Source: a virus
IMG/VR virus record: IMGVR_UViG_3300042446_002075
Span: 1-47,485 of that record
DNA: 47,485 nt
Strand: one strand, 5' to 3'
The notes under the pieces are model-generated. The model saw only the letters and a program-made list of their open reading frames with translations, was not told the origin of the DNA and made no database searches. Positions within the stretch are counted from its first letter, which is position 1. Each line of letters starts with the position of its first letter. Below are positions 6,235 to 15,090 of the stretch, piece by piece. Position numbers and translations under genes: made by a program.

Positions 6235-6885
6235 ATGGCTATTCAAAACTTAATTAATATGAGTGTTCCCACTGATGCAAGAACAGGTGCTTTATTAATG
6301 CCTAAATTACAAAATCGTTTTAGAGTTTCATTTGACTTTGATTCGGGTAGATATATTACTGGAAACGCAGTTAGCGTTACTAGACCAACATTAGCATTTG
6401 ATCCCATCACACTAGAAGTTTATAATTCAAGAGTATATATTCCCGGTAAACATACATGGAATACAGTTGATGTTGTTATACGCGATACAGTATCAAATAA
6501 TACAATTAAACAAATTGAAGGTCAATTAACTCGTCAAATTGACATGGCTACACAAAGCGTTCAACGTTCTGCATCTGCATTCAAATTTCAAACAACAATT
6601 GAAACATTAGATGGTTCTAATCCAATCGGCGGAAGTATTCCTACTACTAGTATTTTAGACACTTGGTCATTACTTGGATGTTATATTGAAAATGTTGCAT
6701 ACGGCAATAATGATTATGCATCGTCTGATCCAATTACAATTACGATAACTCTAAAATATGATAATGCAATTCATGCTCATGCTGGCGTTCCTGATGGTCT
6801 TTCTGCGACTAACTTTACCCCAGATTTTGGAATTTTATCAACTGGTCAGGGTAATATACCGCAAGCTGGTAGAGCTGGTTTCTAA
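6235..6885 (+). CDS. 19: Tail tube protein, gp19-like
   Basis: 216 aa, longer than T4 gp19 (163 aa) but like the versions in marine T4-like phages. N-terminus NRFRVSFDF...YITGNAVSVTRPTLAFDPITLEVYNS follows the tube-fold pattern (a beta strand pair and a loop that contacts the next ring), and the C-terminal half has ILDTWSLLGCYIENVAYG followed by ITITITLKYDNA, the last long beta strands of the fold. It would form the hexameric tube of the contractile tail. Strong ribosome site (AAAGGAGA) and a TATAAATA late promoter lie just upstream. A second tube-fold gene follows directly. Confidence 0.88.
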   Translation: MAIQNLINMSVPTDARTGALLMPKLQNRFRVSFDFDSGRYITGNAVSVTRPTLAFDPITLEVYNSRVYIPGKHTWNTVDVVIRDTVSNNTIKQIEGQLTRQIDMATQSVQRSASAFKFQTTIETLDGSNPIGGSIPTTSILDTWSLLGCYIENVAYGNNDYASSDPITITITLKYDNAIHAHAGVPDGLSATNFTPDFGILSTGQGNIPQAGRAGF

Positions 6886-6896
6886 TATATTAGAAA
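6879..6896. repeat. 18-base perfect palindrome between the two tube-fold genes
   Basis: TTTCTAATATATTAGAAA overlaps the stop of the tail tube gene and ends ten bases before the next ATG. In RNA it gives an 8-bp AU hairpin, which may tune the ratio of the two tube-fold proteins. The next gene has no clear Shine-Dalgarno sequence. Confidence 0.6.
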
Positions 6897-6906
6897 CTAT
6901 TTAAAT

Positions 6907-7548
6907 ATGGGAATTAGCCTTTCAGAAATTTATGGAAATCTAGGAATTACGACAACTGATCCAGTTATGTCGAAAATTCCTAGATTTAAATTCAACTTTT
7001 TACTTGAAATACAATTAGGCAATAATTCAAGTGGCGTTATTAAATTTGAACGTGTTCGCACAGCAACCTTACCTGAAGTTTCATTTGATACTAAAATTAT
7101 GAATCAATATAATGTAAAGCGAGTAGTGCAATCAAAAATGAATTATGGAACATGCACCGTTGCATTTTATGATACATATGATAATGATTTTTTAACAAAA
7201 ATAGCAATTCCTTATTCTAAAAATTATTACAATAATGGCGACGGACTTAATAAAATTAGTGATACATTCGCGACTACTGATTCTATAACATCTAATGACA
7301 ATGCAATTATTGGAAATTTCGGATTAACTACCACCACACCAGCAAATAGATATTTTATTCCTGAAATTAGAATTAAAAAAGTAGGTCCAGATGCTAATAT
7401 TTTTGATCATATCATGAAAAATTGTATGATAACCAGTATAGCAGGAGATACAATGGATTATGGTGATAGTCAGCCTGTGCAATTTACCGTAACCTTTCAA
7501 CCGGAAAGAATGGAATTAACTAGTAATCCAAATTCAACAACTAGATAA
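6907..7548 (+). CDS. Second tube-fold protein (tail tube or tube-baseplate junction)
   Basis: 213 aa. The ending CMITSIAGDTMDYGDSQPVQ then FTVTFQPERME is the typical last strand pair of the gp19 fold, and the N-terminal RFKFNFLLEIQ...VRTATLPEVSFDTKIMNQYN matches the first strands and loop. It is therefore a paralogue of the preceding protein. In T4 the tube fold also occurs in the baseplate junction proteins gp48 and gp54; which role this copy has cannot be told from sequence. No good ribosome site is visible, so coupling to the upstream gene is likely, through or despite the palindrome at 6879. Confidence 0.78.
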   Translation: MGISLSEIYGNLGITTTDPVMSKIPRFKFNFLLEIQLGNNSSGVIKFERVRTATLPEVSFDTKIMNQYNVKRVVQSKMNYGTCTVAFYDTYDNDFLTKIAIPYSKNYYNNGDGLNKISDTFATTDSITSNDNAIIGNFGLTTTTPANRYFIPEIRIKKVGPDANIFDHIMKNCMITSIAGDTMDYGDSQPVQFTVTFQPERMELTSNPNSTTR

Positions 7549-7552
7549 TAGC

Positions 7553-7987
7553 ATGGCTCGATTCCATCAAGGCCAATACGAAATAAAAAATCCAAGCAAA
7601 TATTTGGGAAAAAAAATACCATATGCAAGATCATCTTGGGAATTCAAAATGATGGATTTTTTTGATAATAATCCGAGTATTATTGGTTGGGCAAGTGAAT
7701 CACATCGTATCCCGTATGTTCATCCATTTACTAAAAAGATAACTACATATGTTCCTGACTTCTTTGTAGTATATAAAAATGCACAAGGAATCACCGTAGC
7801 TGAAATGCTAGAAGTAAAACCAAGTTCACAAATTTTAGAAAATGCAAAAAAGAAAAGTGATGTTATTGCTGGAGTCATTAATCAAGAAAAATGGAAAATG
7901 GCAAAACAATGGTGTGATCAGCAAGGAATTGGATTTAGAGTTGTTACGGAACATGAAATTTACAGAAAGTCTGGAAAGAACAAATGA
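7553..7987 (+). CDS. 4: Head completion nuclease, T4 gp4-like
   Basis: 144 aa with the PD-(D/E)xK layout of the T4 gp4 (gp50/65) head-completion family: RSSWE (E30), YVPDFFV (D69), MLEVKP (E87, K89). The length fits the family (about 150 aa). It would trim or protect the packaged DNA end and complete the head. It lies between tail tube and terminase genes, as in other T4-like late operons, and overlaps the small terminase gene by four bases (ATGA). Confidence 0.85.
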   Translation: MARFHQGQYEIKNPSKYLGKKIPYARSSWEFKMMDFFDNNPSIIGWASESHRIPYVHPFTKKITTYVPDFFVVYKNAQGITVAEMLEVKPSSQILENAKKKSDVIAGVINQEKWKMAKQWCDQQGIGFRVVTEHEIYRKSGKNK

Positions 7988-8532
7988 CAAAAAAATTAGA
8001 AGATTTCTTTAATTTAAGTAACGAAGAAGATGATATACATATATCAGATACGTTAGATATTGAAGTAGTGAATGAAAAAGAAAAAGAATTAATAACATAC
8101 GATTTCACAGAATTATCTGGTGTATTGAGCGAAGTAGATAAAATTGATCAAGCATTGGGTCCAGTAAAAGGATTAGAAATATTAGATAGTGAAATGGATG
8201 CATTATCTAAACGAGCTATGGAAGTATTTGAATTATTGATTGATATAGGTCAAAATGTCGAAGATAAAAATATTGCTCCTGTATTTGACGCTGCATCAAA
8301 AATGTTAAGTGGTGCAATTTCTGCAAGCCAAAGCAAGATGGATAGAAAATTAAAAGCAATTCAATTGCAGTTACAGAAAGCAAAATTAGATCAAGATCAA
8401 GAAAAATTTGAATGGAAAGTAAAAGAACGTAAGAATAATGGCGATGATGCAGTTCCGATTGATGGCACATCAGAAAGAATTTCAATATCTCGTTCTGACC
8501 TAATTCGTGAAATTCTTGATAAAAAACAATAA
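7984..8532 (+). CDS. 16: Terminase small subunit, gp16-like
   Basis: 182 aa, starts MTKKLEDFFNL like other T4-type small terminases; the middle (about residues 60-150) is strongly helical (ILDSEMDALSKRAMEVFELL, then a basic coiled-coil QLQLQKAKLDQDQEKFEWKV), which in T4 gp16 forms the oligomeric ring. It recognises DNA and stimulates the large terminase. Two genes separate it from gp17. The ATG overlaps the stop of the gp4-like gene, showing coupling. Confidence 0.8.
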   Translation: MTKKLEDFFNLSNEEDDIHISDTLDIEVVNEKEKELITYDFTELSGVLSEVDKIDQALGPVKGLEILDSEMDALSKRAMEVFELLIDIGQNVEDKNIAPVFDAASKMLSGAISASQSKMDRKLKAIQLQLQKAKLDQDQEKFEWKVKERKNNGDDAVPIDGTSERISISRSDLIREILDKKQ

Positions 8533-8557
8533 ATAAAAGAAAAGAGGATTTTACGCC

Positions 8558-9091
8558 ATGAAAAGACTACAACAATATCTTATGGAATCGCAAAAAACAT
8601 ACGAATTTCGTATGAAAACTATTGTAGAACTTACAGATGATCAACTAGATAAACTTGAAAATCATTTAAGAAAGTATGAAGCGTATGACATAGAAACACC
8701 TAAAAGAACTATTATGCAAAGTGCCCCACTAGATTTTTATAATAGTGGTGCATGTGAAGTTTATATTATTGATTTCAAAACAAAACTACCAGTCAGTCCA
8801 CAAATTTTACTTAATGAAATAGTTTCAAAATTGGGAATTGGCGAGGGAAATGTTCGCATTCGTAATAGAGCAGAACCACTTGATGAAATAGATACAAAAT
8901 ATCTTGAAGATAATGGAAAAGATACTAGTAAAGAAAAAAAGAAAAAAGCCCTATTGACTGATCCAGACTATAAAGAAGTTAAAAATCCAAAAGCCGATGA
9001 TTATCATGGTGAAAAACATAAAACAAAGTTTATGCGTGAACTAGAAAAAGCTAGAAAACCATTAACAACTGAATACAAGATAAAGAAATAA
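8558..9091 (+). CDS. Conserved T4-like virion-associated protein, function unknown
   Basis: 177 aa. The N-terminus MKRLQQYLMESQKTYEFRMK resembles the 'ESxKTYxFR' start of a protein family found near packaging genes in marine and other T4-like phages; the tail is a Lys/Glu-rich, probably disordered region. A GAGG ribosome site lies 11 bases before the ATG. Placement between gp16 and gp17 suggests a head or packaging role. I am sure it is a real gene; the function is not known. Confidence 0.7.
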   Translation: MKRLQQYLMESQKTYEFRMKTIVELTDDQLDKLENHLRKYEAYDIETPKRTIMQSAPLDFYNSGACEVYIIDFKTKLPVSPQILLNEIVSKLGIGEGNVRIRNRAEPLDEIDTKYLEDNGKDTSKEKKKKALLTDPDYKEVKNPKADDYHGEKHKTKFMRELEKARKPLTTEYKIKK

Positions 9092-9103
9092 TAGGAGATT
9101 ATC

Positions 9104-9895
9104 ATGTCAATAGATATTGAATTAATAAAAAAATTAGCAGGACTATTGAATATGAATTCTGTTGTTGCTAATAATACACCTGCAGTAATTGAGCCAGAAC
9201 AGTCTGCCCCATGCGGTTGTGATGCAGAAACAAGTGGTAGTAATATGCGTAAATTCATAGATGCTACTACATTTGAAGAAATTGATGAAGAAGATGAAGA
9301 TGGTGAATGGGCAAATAGCACTGATCATTTTGATGGTAAACGTCGCGATCATGGACAACCAACTGGTGCAGTAGTAGATACTAGCCTTCGTAGGCATTTA
9401 GGGGCAAAAGCAATGCCTGTAAGAATTGAAGAATCGGATGAAAATTCAGAAGAAGATGAAGAAAAATCTGCGGAAGAAGAATTAGATGAAGCCTTTGTTA
9501 ATGAAGATATCAAAGATAAATTAAAAATAATGACATTGCACGGTATGCATACTACTGAGAGCATGATAGAATCATACAAAAGACACAAAGACAGAACCAA
9601 AGAGCGTCAGAAACAACGTATTAAAAATAAAGCAAAAGATAAAGTAATAGCAACTGTTGGTGGTGGAAACCTTAAAGGAATGGCATCGGTTGAAGAAGCT
9701 TCTGTTCCCGTTCAAAAAGTTGCAAAACTTCCATCATTGCCAAATAAAAAAGCATATGATATTGAAAAAGCAAGCGAAACCAAGAAAAAAGTATCGTTGA
9801 AACCAGAACCTTGGAAAAATAAAAAAGAAACTAAAGAAATGGTAAAAGAAAGTGTCGATCTTATCAAGTTGAAAAAGAATGCTGGACTCCTTTAA
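9104..9895 (+). CDS. Acidic/basic low-complexity head-region protein, 263 aa
   Basis: Starts with IELIKKLAGLLNMN and ends with LIKLKKNAGLL, two versions of a short helix that also ends the protein at 28227-28667. Between them lie a long Glu/Asp-rich segment (about residues 55-140) and a highly basic segment (about 155-190, RHKDRTKERQKQRIKNKAKD). This charge split is typical of internal head or scaffold-core proteins. CGC near residue 37 is the only Cys pair. Tight spacing to the genes on both sides. No enzymatic motif. Confidence 0.6.
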   Translation: MSIDIELIKKLAGLLNMNSVVANNTPAVIEPEQSAPCGCDAETSGSNMRKFIDATTFEEIDEEDEDGEWANSTDHFDGKRRDHGQPTGAVVDTSLRRHLGAKAMPVRIEESDENSEEDEEKSAEEELDEAFVNEDIKDKLKIMTLHGMHTTESMIESYKRHKDRTKERQKQRIKNKAKDKVIATVGGGNLKGMASVEEASVPVQKVAKLPSLPNKKAYDIEKASETKKKVSLKPEPWKNKKETKEMVKESVDLIKLKKNAGLL

Positions 9896-9920
9896 GGGGT
9901 TCAGTTTCTAAAGGAACAAC

Positions 9921-11477
9921 ATGCCATTAGTCAATGATATAGTAAAACAGCCAAATCGTGAGGAATTATTAAGTGCAGCAGAAATAAGAGAAATCGCATT
10001 ATGCACAATGGACCCAAAATATTTCATAAAAAATTACTGTTATTTACAACACCCTACTAAGGGCAAAATGAGATTCTTATTATTTGAATATCAAGAAAGA
10101 TTAATTGATGTGTATCATGGATATAGAAACAATATATCCATGCTTCCACGTCAAAGTGGCAAATCACAATGTGCGGCTGCATATCTATTATGGTATGCTA
10201 TGTTTAATCCTGATAGCACAGTATTAATTGCAGCACACGTTTTCCGTGGTGCCCAAGAGATTATGAGCAGAATAAGATTTATGTATGAAAATATACCAAA
10301 TTTTATTCGTGCAGGTGTCAAAGCATATAATCGTGGTAGTATTGAATTTGATAACGATAGCAGAATAGTTGCACAAGCCACGACTGAAAATACTGGCCGT
10401 GGTATGTCAATTTCATTAGTTTATCTAGATGAATTTGCATTCGTTCCGCCTAACATTGCAAGTGAATTTTGGACTTCTCTTTCTCCAACACTATCAACTG
10501 GTGGTAAATGTATCATTACTAGCACCCCAAACCAAGATAATGATCAATTTGCACAAATTTGGAAACAAGCAAATAAAACATTAGATCAATATGGAAATGA
10601 TAGCGGAATTGGTGTAAATGGATTTAAACATTATATTGCTCATTGGAATGAACATCCAGATCGTGATGAAAAATGGGCAGAAGTTGAACGTGGAAAAATT
10701 GGCGATGAAAGATTTATGCGTGAGTTTGAATTAAAGTTCGTTGCATATGATGAAACATTAATCAATAGTATATATTTAAGTAATATGAATACACAACGTG
10801 ATCCTTACATGAAATTAGGCGAAGTTCGATTTTATGAACCAATAATAGATGGTCATATGTATTTGGTAGCATTGGACCCAAGTTTGGGAACAGGCGGGGA
10901 TAATGCAGCAATACAAGTATTATCGTTGCCAGATTTGAAACAGGTAGCAGAGTGGCAACATAATTTGACACCAATAAAAGGTCAAATTATTGCATTGAAA
11001 ACAATATGTGATTACATTTATAATAAAGCACCAAAAAGTGAATTATATTATAGTGTAGAAAATAATACAATTGGTGAAGCAGCTTTGGTTACTATATCTG
11101 AAATGGGTGAAGAAAATATACCCGGCGTATTTTTAAGTGAACCTAAGAAAAAGCAGAGTGTTCGCAAATATAGAAAAGGTTTTACAACAACTCATAGTTC
11201 AAAAATATCAGCATGTGCTAAATTAAAACAATGGATTGAAACAGACAAAATGAATGTATCTAGTAAAAATTTAATAAATGAATTAAAAACATTTGTGGCT
11301 AGTGGAACATCATATAAAGCAAAACAAGGCGAAACTGATGATCTTGTAATGTCACTAGTATTAGCTATTCGTATGGTATTAATTGTTAGCAAATATGAAG
11401 AAGATACTTTTGAACAAGTGAGAGAAACATTTGATGATGAAGATTATGATACACCAATGCCTATGGCATTTCTATAA
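9921..11477 (+). CDS. 17: Terminase large subunit, gp17-like
   Basis: 518 aa, slightly shorter than T4 gp17 (610 aa). The N-terminal ATPase domain has Walker A PRQSGKS (residues 76-82), Walker B LVYLDE (D170, E171) and the coupling motif ITSTPN near 200. The C-terminal RNase H-like nuclease has ALDPSLGTGGDN (first Asp near 319), VENN near 376 and a final DDLVMS near 475. It pumps DNA into the prohead and cuts the concatemer. AAAGGA precedes the ATG. The T4-type late box at 11473 overlaps its stop codon and serves the next gene. Confidence 0.95.
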   Translation: MPLVNDIVKQPNREELLSAAEIREIALCTMDPKYFIKNYCYLQHPTKGKMRFLLFEYQERLIDVYHGYRNNISMLPRQSGKSQCAAAYLLWYAMFNPDSTVLIAAHVFRGAQEIMSRIRFMYENIPNFIRAGVKAYNRGSIEFDNDSRIVAQATTENTGRGMSISLVYLDEFAFVPPNIASEFWTSLSPTLSTGGKCIITSTPNQDNDQFAQIWKQANKTLDQYGNDSGIGVNGFKHYIAHWNEHPDRDEKWAEVERGKIGDERFMREFELKFVAYDETLINSIYLSNMNTQRDPYMKLGEVRFYEPIIDGHMYLVALDPSLGTGGDNAAIQVLSLPDLKQVAEWQHNLTPIKGQIIALKTICDYIYNKAPKSELYYSVENNTIGEAALVTISEMGEENIPGVFLSEPKKKQSVRKYRKGFTTTHSSKISACAKLKQWIETDKMNVSSKNLINELKTFVASGTSYKAKQGETDDLVMSLVLAIRMVLIVSKYEEDTFEQVRETFDDEDYDTPMPMAFL

Positions 11478-11480
11478 ATA
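11473..11480 (+). promoter_or_regulatory. T4-type late promoter box TATAAATA
   Basis: Exact TATAAATA overlapping the terminase stop codon, 21 bases before the next ATG; the transcript would start close to that gene's ribosome site (AAGGA). Confidence 0.6.
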
Positions 11481-11501
11481 ATACCAAATAAGGATAAAAT
11501 T

Positions 11502-12794
11502 ATGGCTATAGATGTTGCAAAAATTTCTGAAAAGATTTTCAAAATAATGAAAGCATACGGACATCAATTATCTCTTTTCACAGATGATGGAAAAGATACA
11601 CTTGATCCAACTGAGGCAAGAAGATTTTATTCAAAAGATAAAAATATTATGATAAATTTTGAAACTAGTGCTGAAAAACATATTATTAAAGTTAATGTAG
11701 GTGGTAATATTGATTTACAAGATTTAAAGCCGTTACTGGGTAGTGTCCGTAATTTAGCCAATCAACAGGCATTGACATATTCTTTAAGAAAATTTGGTCA
11801 CAATATTAAACCAAAAGATTTTGTCTATCAAGCTGAACAAGAAAAACAAATTTCTGAATCATTTTCTAAGCCATATGGAACAATAAAAACTTCAAGACAA
11901 AAATTTGAAAATGCAACATTATATATTAGACACAGTAAAAAAGTTGATGAAGAAATAAGAGGAAGTCGTTCCCGTAATATACATGCAATATTTGTAGAAA
12001 ATTCAAGTGGAGAACGCTTTAAGTTTCCATTCAATAATATTAATGCAGCAAGAGCAATGACAGTTCATGTTAGCGAAGGTGGTACACCGTATGATAATAT
12101 TGGTAAAGGAATTATCCATCTGTCAGAAGAAATTGAAACACTAAAAAAATTCAAAAAGAAAAATAAAACTTTACAAGAAACATCAGATGAATTTATTCAA
12201 TATGTTTCTGAAAGAATAAACACAATTGGACGCCAATTTACTCAAATGAATAATCATAAAGGATATAGTAGAAATATCGAAACATTTATGACAGAAAATA
12301 ATATTGATGAAGTTGATGATTCTATATTTGAAGAATTTGGTATAACTTTTAACGAAGATGAAAATAAATCATTTGTATTTAATATAGCAAAAAAACTTAA
12401 AGAAGATAAAAAAACAAGTTCGCGAATAGAAGAATTTGTAAGAGATATATTAAATGGAAAAAAGATAGAATTCGCCCGATCATCATTTGATTCTGATCCA
12501 AGAAATCCAGATAATTTTGAATATAAAACAGAAGAGGCAAGACTTTCTGCATGGTTTGGATATTTTTCAAAAAATGCAAAAGATGAACAAATAGCTGATA
12601 TTATGGCACAACTTAGTGATGACGTATATCAGTTAAATAAAAAACATCTAGACCTTGCAAAAAAACTATTGACATCACTGATGAATGGTGCTATAGTTAC
12701 ATCACAATCAAACAAACAAGATGGTTTGTTAGAAAGCATTTCCCAAGAACTCGATGATAAGTTATCCACTATTTGTGGAATTTATTTAGACTAA
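11502..12794 (+). CDS. Conserved T4-like structural protein, 430 aa
   Basis: N-terminus IFKIMKAYGHQLSLFTDDGK with DPTEARRFY is like a protein found in many marine T4-like phages beside structural genes. No enzyme motif, signal peptide or membrane segment. The C-terminal half is mostly helical and Lys/Asn-rich. It has its own late box (11473) and is closed by a terminator (12815-12842), so it is a late gene. A virion role is inferred from promoter type and neighbours. Confidence 0.65.
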   Translation: MAIDVAKISEKIFKIMKAYGHQLSLFTDDGKDTLDPTEARRFYSKDKNIMINFETSAEKHIIKVNVGGNIDLQDLKPLLGSVRNLANQQALTYSLRKFGHNIKPKDFVYQAEQEKQISESFSKPYGTIKTSRQKFENATLYIRHSKKVDEEIRGSRSRNIHAIFVENSSGERFKFPFNNINAARAMTVHVSEGGTPYDNIGKGIIHLSEEIETLKKFKKKNKTLQETSDEFIQYVSERINTIGRQFTQMNNHKGYSRNIETFMTENNIDEVDDSIFEEFGITFNEDENKSFVFNIAKKLKEDKKTSSRIEEFVRDILNGKKIEFARSSFDSDPRNPDNFEYKTEEARLSAWFGYFSKNAKDEQIADIMAQLSDDVYQLNKKHLDLAKKLLTSLMNGAIVTSQSNKQDGLLESISQELDDKLSTICGIYLD

Positions 12795-12814
12795 TCTTGG
12801 TAAACCGATTTTAT

Positions 12815-12842
12815 TAGTTGTTCGGAGAATACAACTATTTTT
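12815..12842 (+). terminator. Intrinsic terminator before gp32
   Basis: TAGTTGT/ACAACTA seven-bp stem with a nine-base loop followed by TTTTT. Ends the late structural transcript and insulates gp32. Confidence 0.65.
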
Positions 12843-12844
12843 AT

Positions 12845-12864
12845 CTAACACTTGACTAACACTT
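12845..12864 (+). promoter_or_regulatory. Tandem repeat CTAACACTT in the gp32 leader
   Basis: CTAACACTT occurs twice, two bases apart (12845-12853 and 12856-12864), ending next to the AGGAGA ribosome site of gp32 (ATG at 12877). In T4, gp32 represses its own translation by binding the mRNA leader; this repeat is a candidate for a similar site. No clear promoter is visible here. Confidence 0.4.
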
Positions 12865-12876
12865 AGGAGAATAATT

Positions 12877-13848
12877 ATGTCAACATTAGCAGAAATCAGA
12901 AAAAAATTACTAGAACAAGAGAACCGTTCAAAAGGAAATAATAGTGGATATGCAGATACTACACTATATCCATTTTGGAATACAGATGTAGGAACAACAA
13001 CTACAACTAGATTCCTACCAGATGGAGACGATTCAAACGTATACTTCTGGAAAGAACGTCAAATGATCAAGATTCCTTTCAGTGGAATTAAAGGTGGAGA
13101 CGAACACAAGCAAGTAAAAATTACTGTTCCTTGTGTTGAAATGTGGGGAGATCGTTGCCCAATTCATGACGAAATCCGTCCTTGGTTTAAAGACTCGGCT
13201 ATGGAAGAAATGGCAAAAACTTATTGGAAAAAGCGTAGCTTTGTGTTCCAAGGTTTTGTAGTAGATTCTTCTTTAAAAGAAGAAAATATTCCAGAGAATC
13301 CTATTCGCCGCTTCTTGTTTACTTCTGAAATATTTAATATTGTCAAAGCAGCACTGATGGACCCAGATTTTCCTGAAATTCCAACAGATTATGAAGCTGG
13401 AACCGATTTCAAACTAGCCAAAACTACAAAAGGCCAATATGCAAATTGGACAACATCTTCATGGGCGAGACGTGAACGTAGCTTAACTGATGTAGAACGT
13501 GATGCAATTCAAACTCACGGTCTATTCAATCTTTCCGAATTCTTGCCAAAGAAACCCGGTGAAAAAGAACTTCAAGCAATCTTTGATATGTTTGAAGCAA
13601 GCGTTGATGGTCAACTTTATGATCCTGAACGTTTTGGTGAATTTTATCGCCCCGCTGGCATGGCAGGAATGACAGACAATCCAAATAATAGTGAGGAAGC
13701 TGGAGATGAGCAATTGTCAAAAGTAAAACCATCACAAAAACCTGCTGCAAAAGTTGTAGAAAAGCCAGTTGAACAACCAGTTGACAATTCTACAAAGCAA
13801 AGTGCCCAAGATATTCTTGCAGCAATTCGTAACCGTAAATCTTCATAA
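12877..13848 (+). CDS. 32: Single-stranded DNA-binding protein, gp32
   Basis: 323 aa (T4 gp32 has 301). The N-terminal basic arm MSTLAEIRKKLLEQENRSK is the cooperativity (B) domain; the core has a zinc site H77-x8-C86-x7-C94-x2-H97, a variant of the T4 H-C-C-C set; aromatic-rich segments around YPFWNTD and YFWKERQ line the DNA cleft; the C-terminus is low-complexity but ends in a helical DILAAIRNRK rather than a purely acidic tail. It coats single strands in replication and recombination and works with UvsX/UvsY. Hairpins stand on both sides of the gene. Confidence 0.92.
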   Translation: MSTLAEIRKKLLEQENRSKGNNSGYADTTLYPFWNTDVGTTTTTRFLPDGDDSNVYFWKERQMIKIPFSGIKGGDEHKQVKITVPCVEMWGDRCPIHDEIRPWFKDSAMEEMAKTYWKKRSFVFQGFVVDSSLKEENIPENPIRRFLFTSEIFNIVKAALMDPDFPEIPTDYEAGTDFKLAKTTKGQYANWTTSSWARRERSLTDVERDAIQTHGLFNLSEFLPKKPGEKELQAIFDMFEASVDGQLYDPERFGEFYRPAGMAGMTDNPNNSEEAGDEQLSKVKPSQKPAAKVVEKPVEQPVDNSTKQSAQDILAAIRNRKSS

Positions 13849-13862
13849 ATTGTAGATTTCTT

Positions 13863-13890
13863 ATAGTCAAGGGGTAATTCCCTTGACTAT
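13863..13890 (+). terminator. Hairpin after gp32
   Basis: Perfect 11-bp stem ATAGTCAAGGG/CCCTTGACTAT with a six-base loop, followed by CTTAATT rather than a U run. Probably an mRNA end or stabiliser between gp32 and uvsX. Confidence 0.65.
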
Positions 13891-13914
13891 CTTAATTATT
13901 AAATAGGAGAAAAT

Positions 13915-15018
13915 ATGGTAAAACCATTTGATATTTCGCGGTTGCGAAAAAGTTTAACTAAAAGTGTTCCGGGAATGAGTGTTGGGTTTCGTGATCCAGA
14001 TACATGGATTTCAACAGGTAACTACACACTAAACAAACTTATTAGCGGAGACTGGCATAAAGGTGTTCCTCTTGGTAAAGTTACAGTTTTTGCAGGCGAA
14101 AGTGGTAGCGGTAAATCATTTCTTGCAAGTGGTAATATTGTAAAAAATGCACAAGAACAAGGTATTTTTGTTATATTAATTGACAGTGAAAATGCACTAG
14201 ATAAAACTTGGTTAAATGCGTTAGACGTTGATACATCAGAAGATAAATTGCTAAAATTGAATGTAGCAATGATTGATGATGTTGCAAAGATAATCTACGA
14301 TTTCATAAAAGAATATAAAGCAGACTACGCAGATAAACCTGATGCAGAACGACCAAAAGTATTATTTGTTATAGATAGTCTTGGTATGTTGCTAACTCCA
14401 ACCGATATAGATCAGTTCTCAAAAGGTGATCTAAAAGGTGATATGGGTAGAAAACCAAAAGCATTAAAGGCATTGGTGACAAATTGTGTCAATATGTTTG
14501 GCGATTATAATATTGGATTGGTTGCGACTAATCACGTTTACGCATCACAAAATATGTTTGATCCTGACCCAGTAGTATCTGGTGGTAGTGGATTTATTTT
14601 TGCATCTAGTATTCTAGTTGCTATTAATAAATTAAAACTTAAAACTGACGAAAATGGGGCTAAAACTACAGACGTTCAAGGTATTCGTGCAGTATGTAAA
14701 GTAATGAAAACTAGATATGCTAAACCATTTGAAAAAGTTGAATTAGAAATTCCATATAGTACAGGACTTGATCCATATAGCGGAATGTTTGACTTTTTTC
14801 AAAAAGCTGAATTACTTAAAAAAAGCGGAAACAGATGGGAATACATCAGTGAAAGCACTGGAGAAGTAATAAAGTTATATGAAAAAGAATGGAATAGAAA
14901 TACTAATTCTTGTTTAGATACAGTTATGTCAGAATTTGACCAACTTATTACTCTTTCATTGGGCAACAATGTCGAAACAGTTTCAGAAGAAATTGATGTA
15001 GAAAATCAATCTGAATAA
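13915..15018 (+). CDS. uvsX: UvsX, RecA-like recombinase
   Basis: 367 aa (T4 UvsX has 391). Walker A GESGSGKS (61-68), Walker B KVLFVIDSLG (D154), and the loop and core pattern NYNIGLVATNHVYASQ follow the RecA fold. It forms filaments on single-stranded DNA and drives strand exchange for recombination-dependent replication, with UvsY as mediator and gp32 as the protein to be displaced. AGGAG precedes the ATG. A hairpin follows the gene. Confidence 0.95.
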   Translation: MVKPFDISRLRKSLTKSVPGMSVGFRDPDTWISTGNYTLNKLISGDWHKGVPLGKVTVFAGESGSGKSFLASGNIVKNAQEQGIFVILIDSENALDKTWLNALDVDTSEDKLLKLNVAMIDDVAKIIYDFIKEYKADYADKPDAERPKVLFVIDSLGMLLTPTDIDQFSKGDLKGDMGRKPKALKALVTNCVNMFGDYNIGLVATNHVYASQNMFDPDPVVSGGSGFIFASSILVAINKLKLKTDENGAKTTDVQGIRAVCKVMKTRYAKPFEKVELEIPYSTGLDPYSGMFDFFQKAELLKKSGNRWEYISESTGEVIKLYEKEWNRNTNSCLDTVMSEFDQLITLSLGNNVETVSEEIDVENQSE

Positions 15019-15041
15019 AAAAACAACAAAAACATATATAG

Positions 15042-15066
15042 ATGAACGGGATTTATTCCCGTTCAT
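15042..15066 (+). terminator. Hairpin after uvsX
   Basis: Perfect 10-bp stem ATGAACGGGA/TCCCGTTCAT with loop TTTAT, followed by TTGTATT. Similar in design to the hairpin after gp32. Confidence 0.65.
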
Positions 15067-15090
15067 TTGTATTATAAAGGAATAAATATT

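Noticed and set aside
13883-13911. TTGACT in the gp32 hairpin as -35 of a uvsX promoter
   Set aside because: No acceptable -10 at 16-18 bases; the position falls on the ribosome site.
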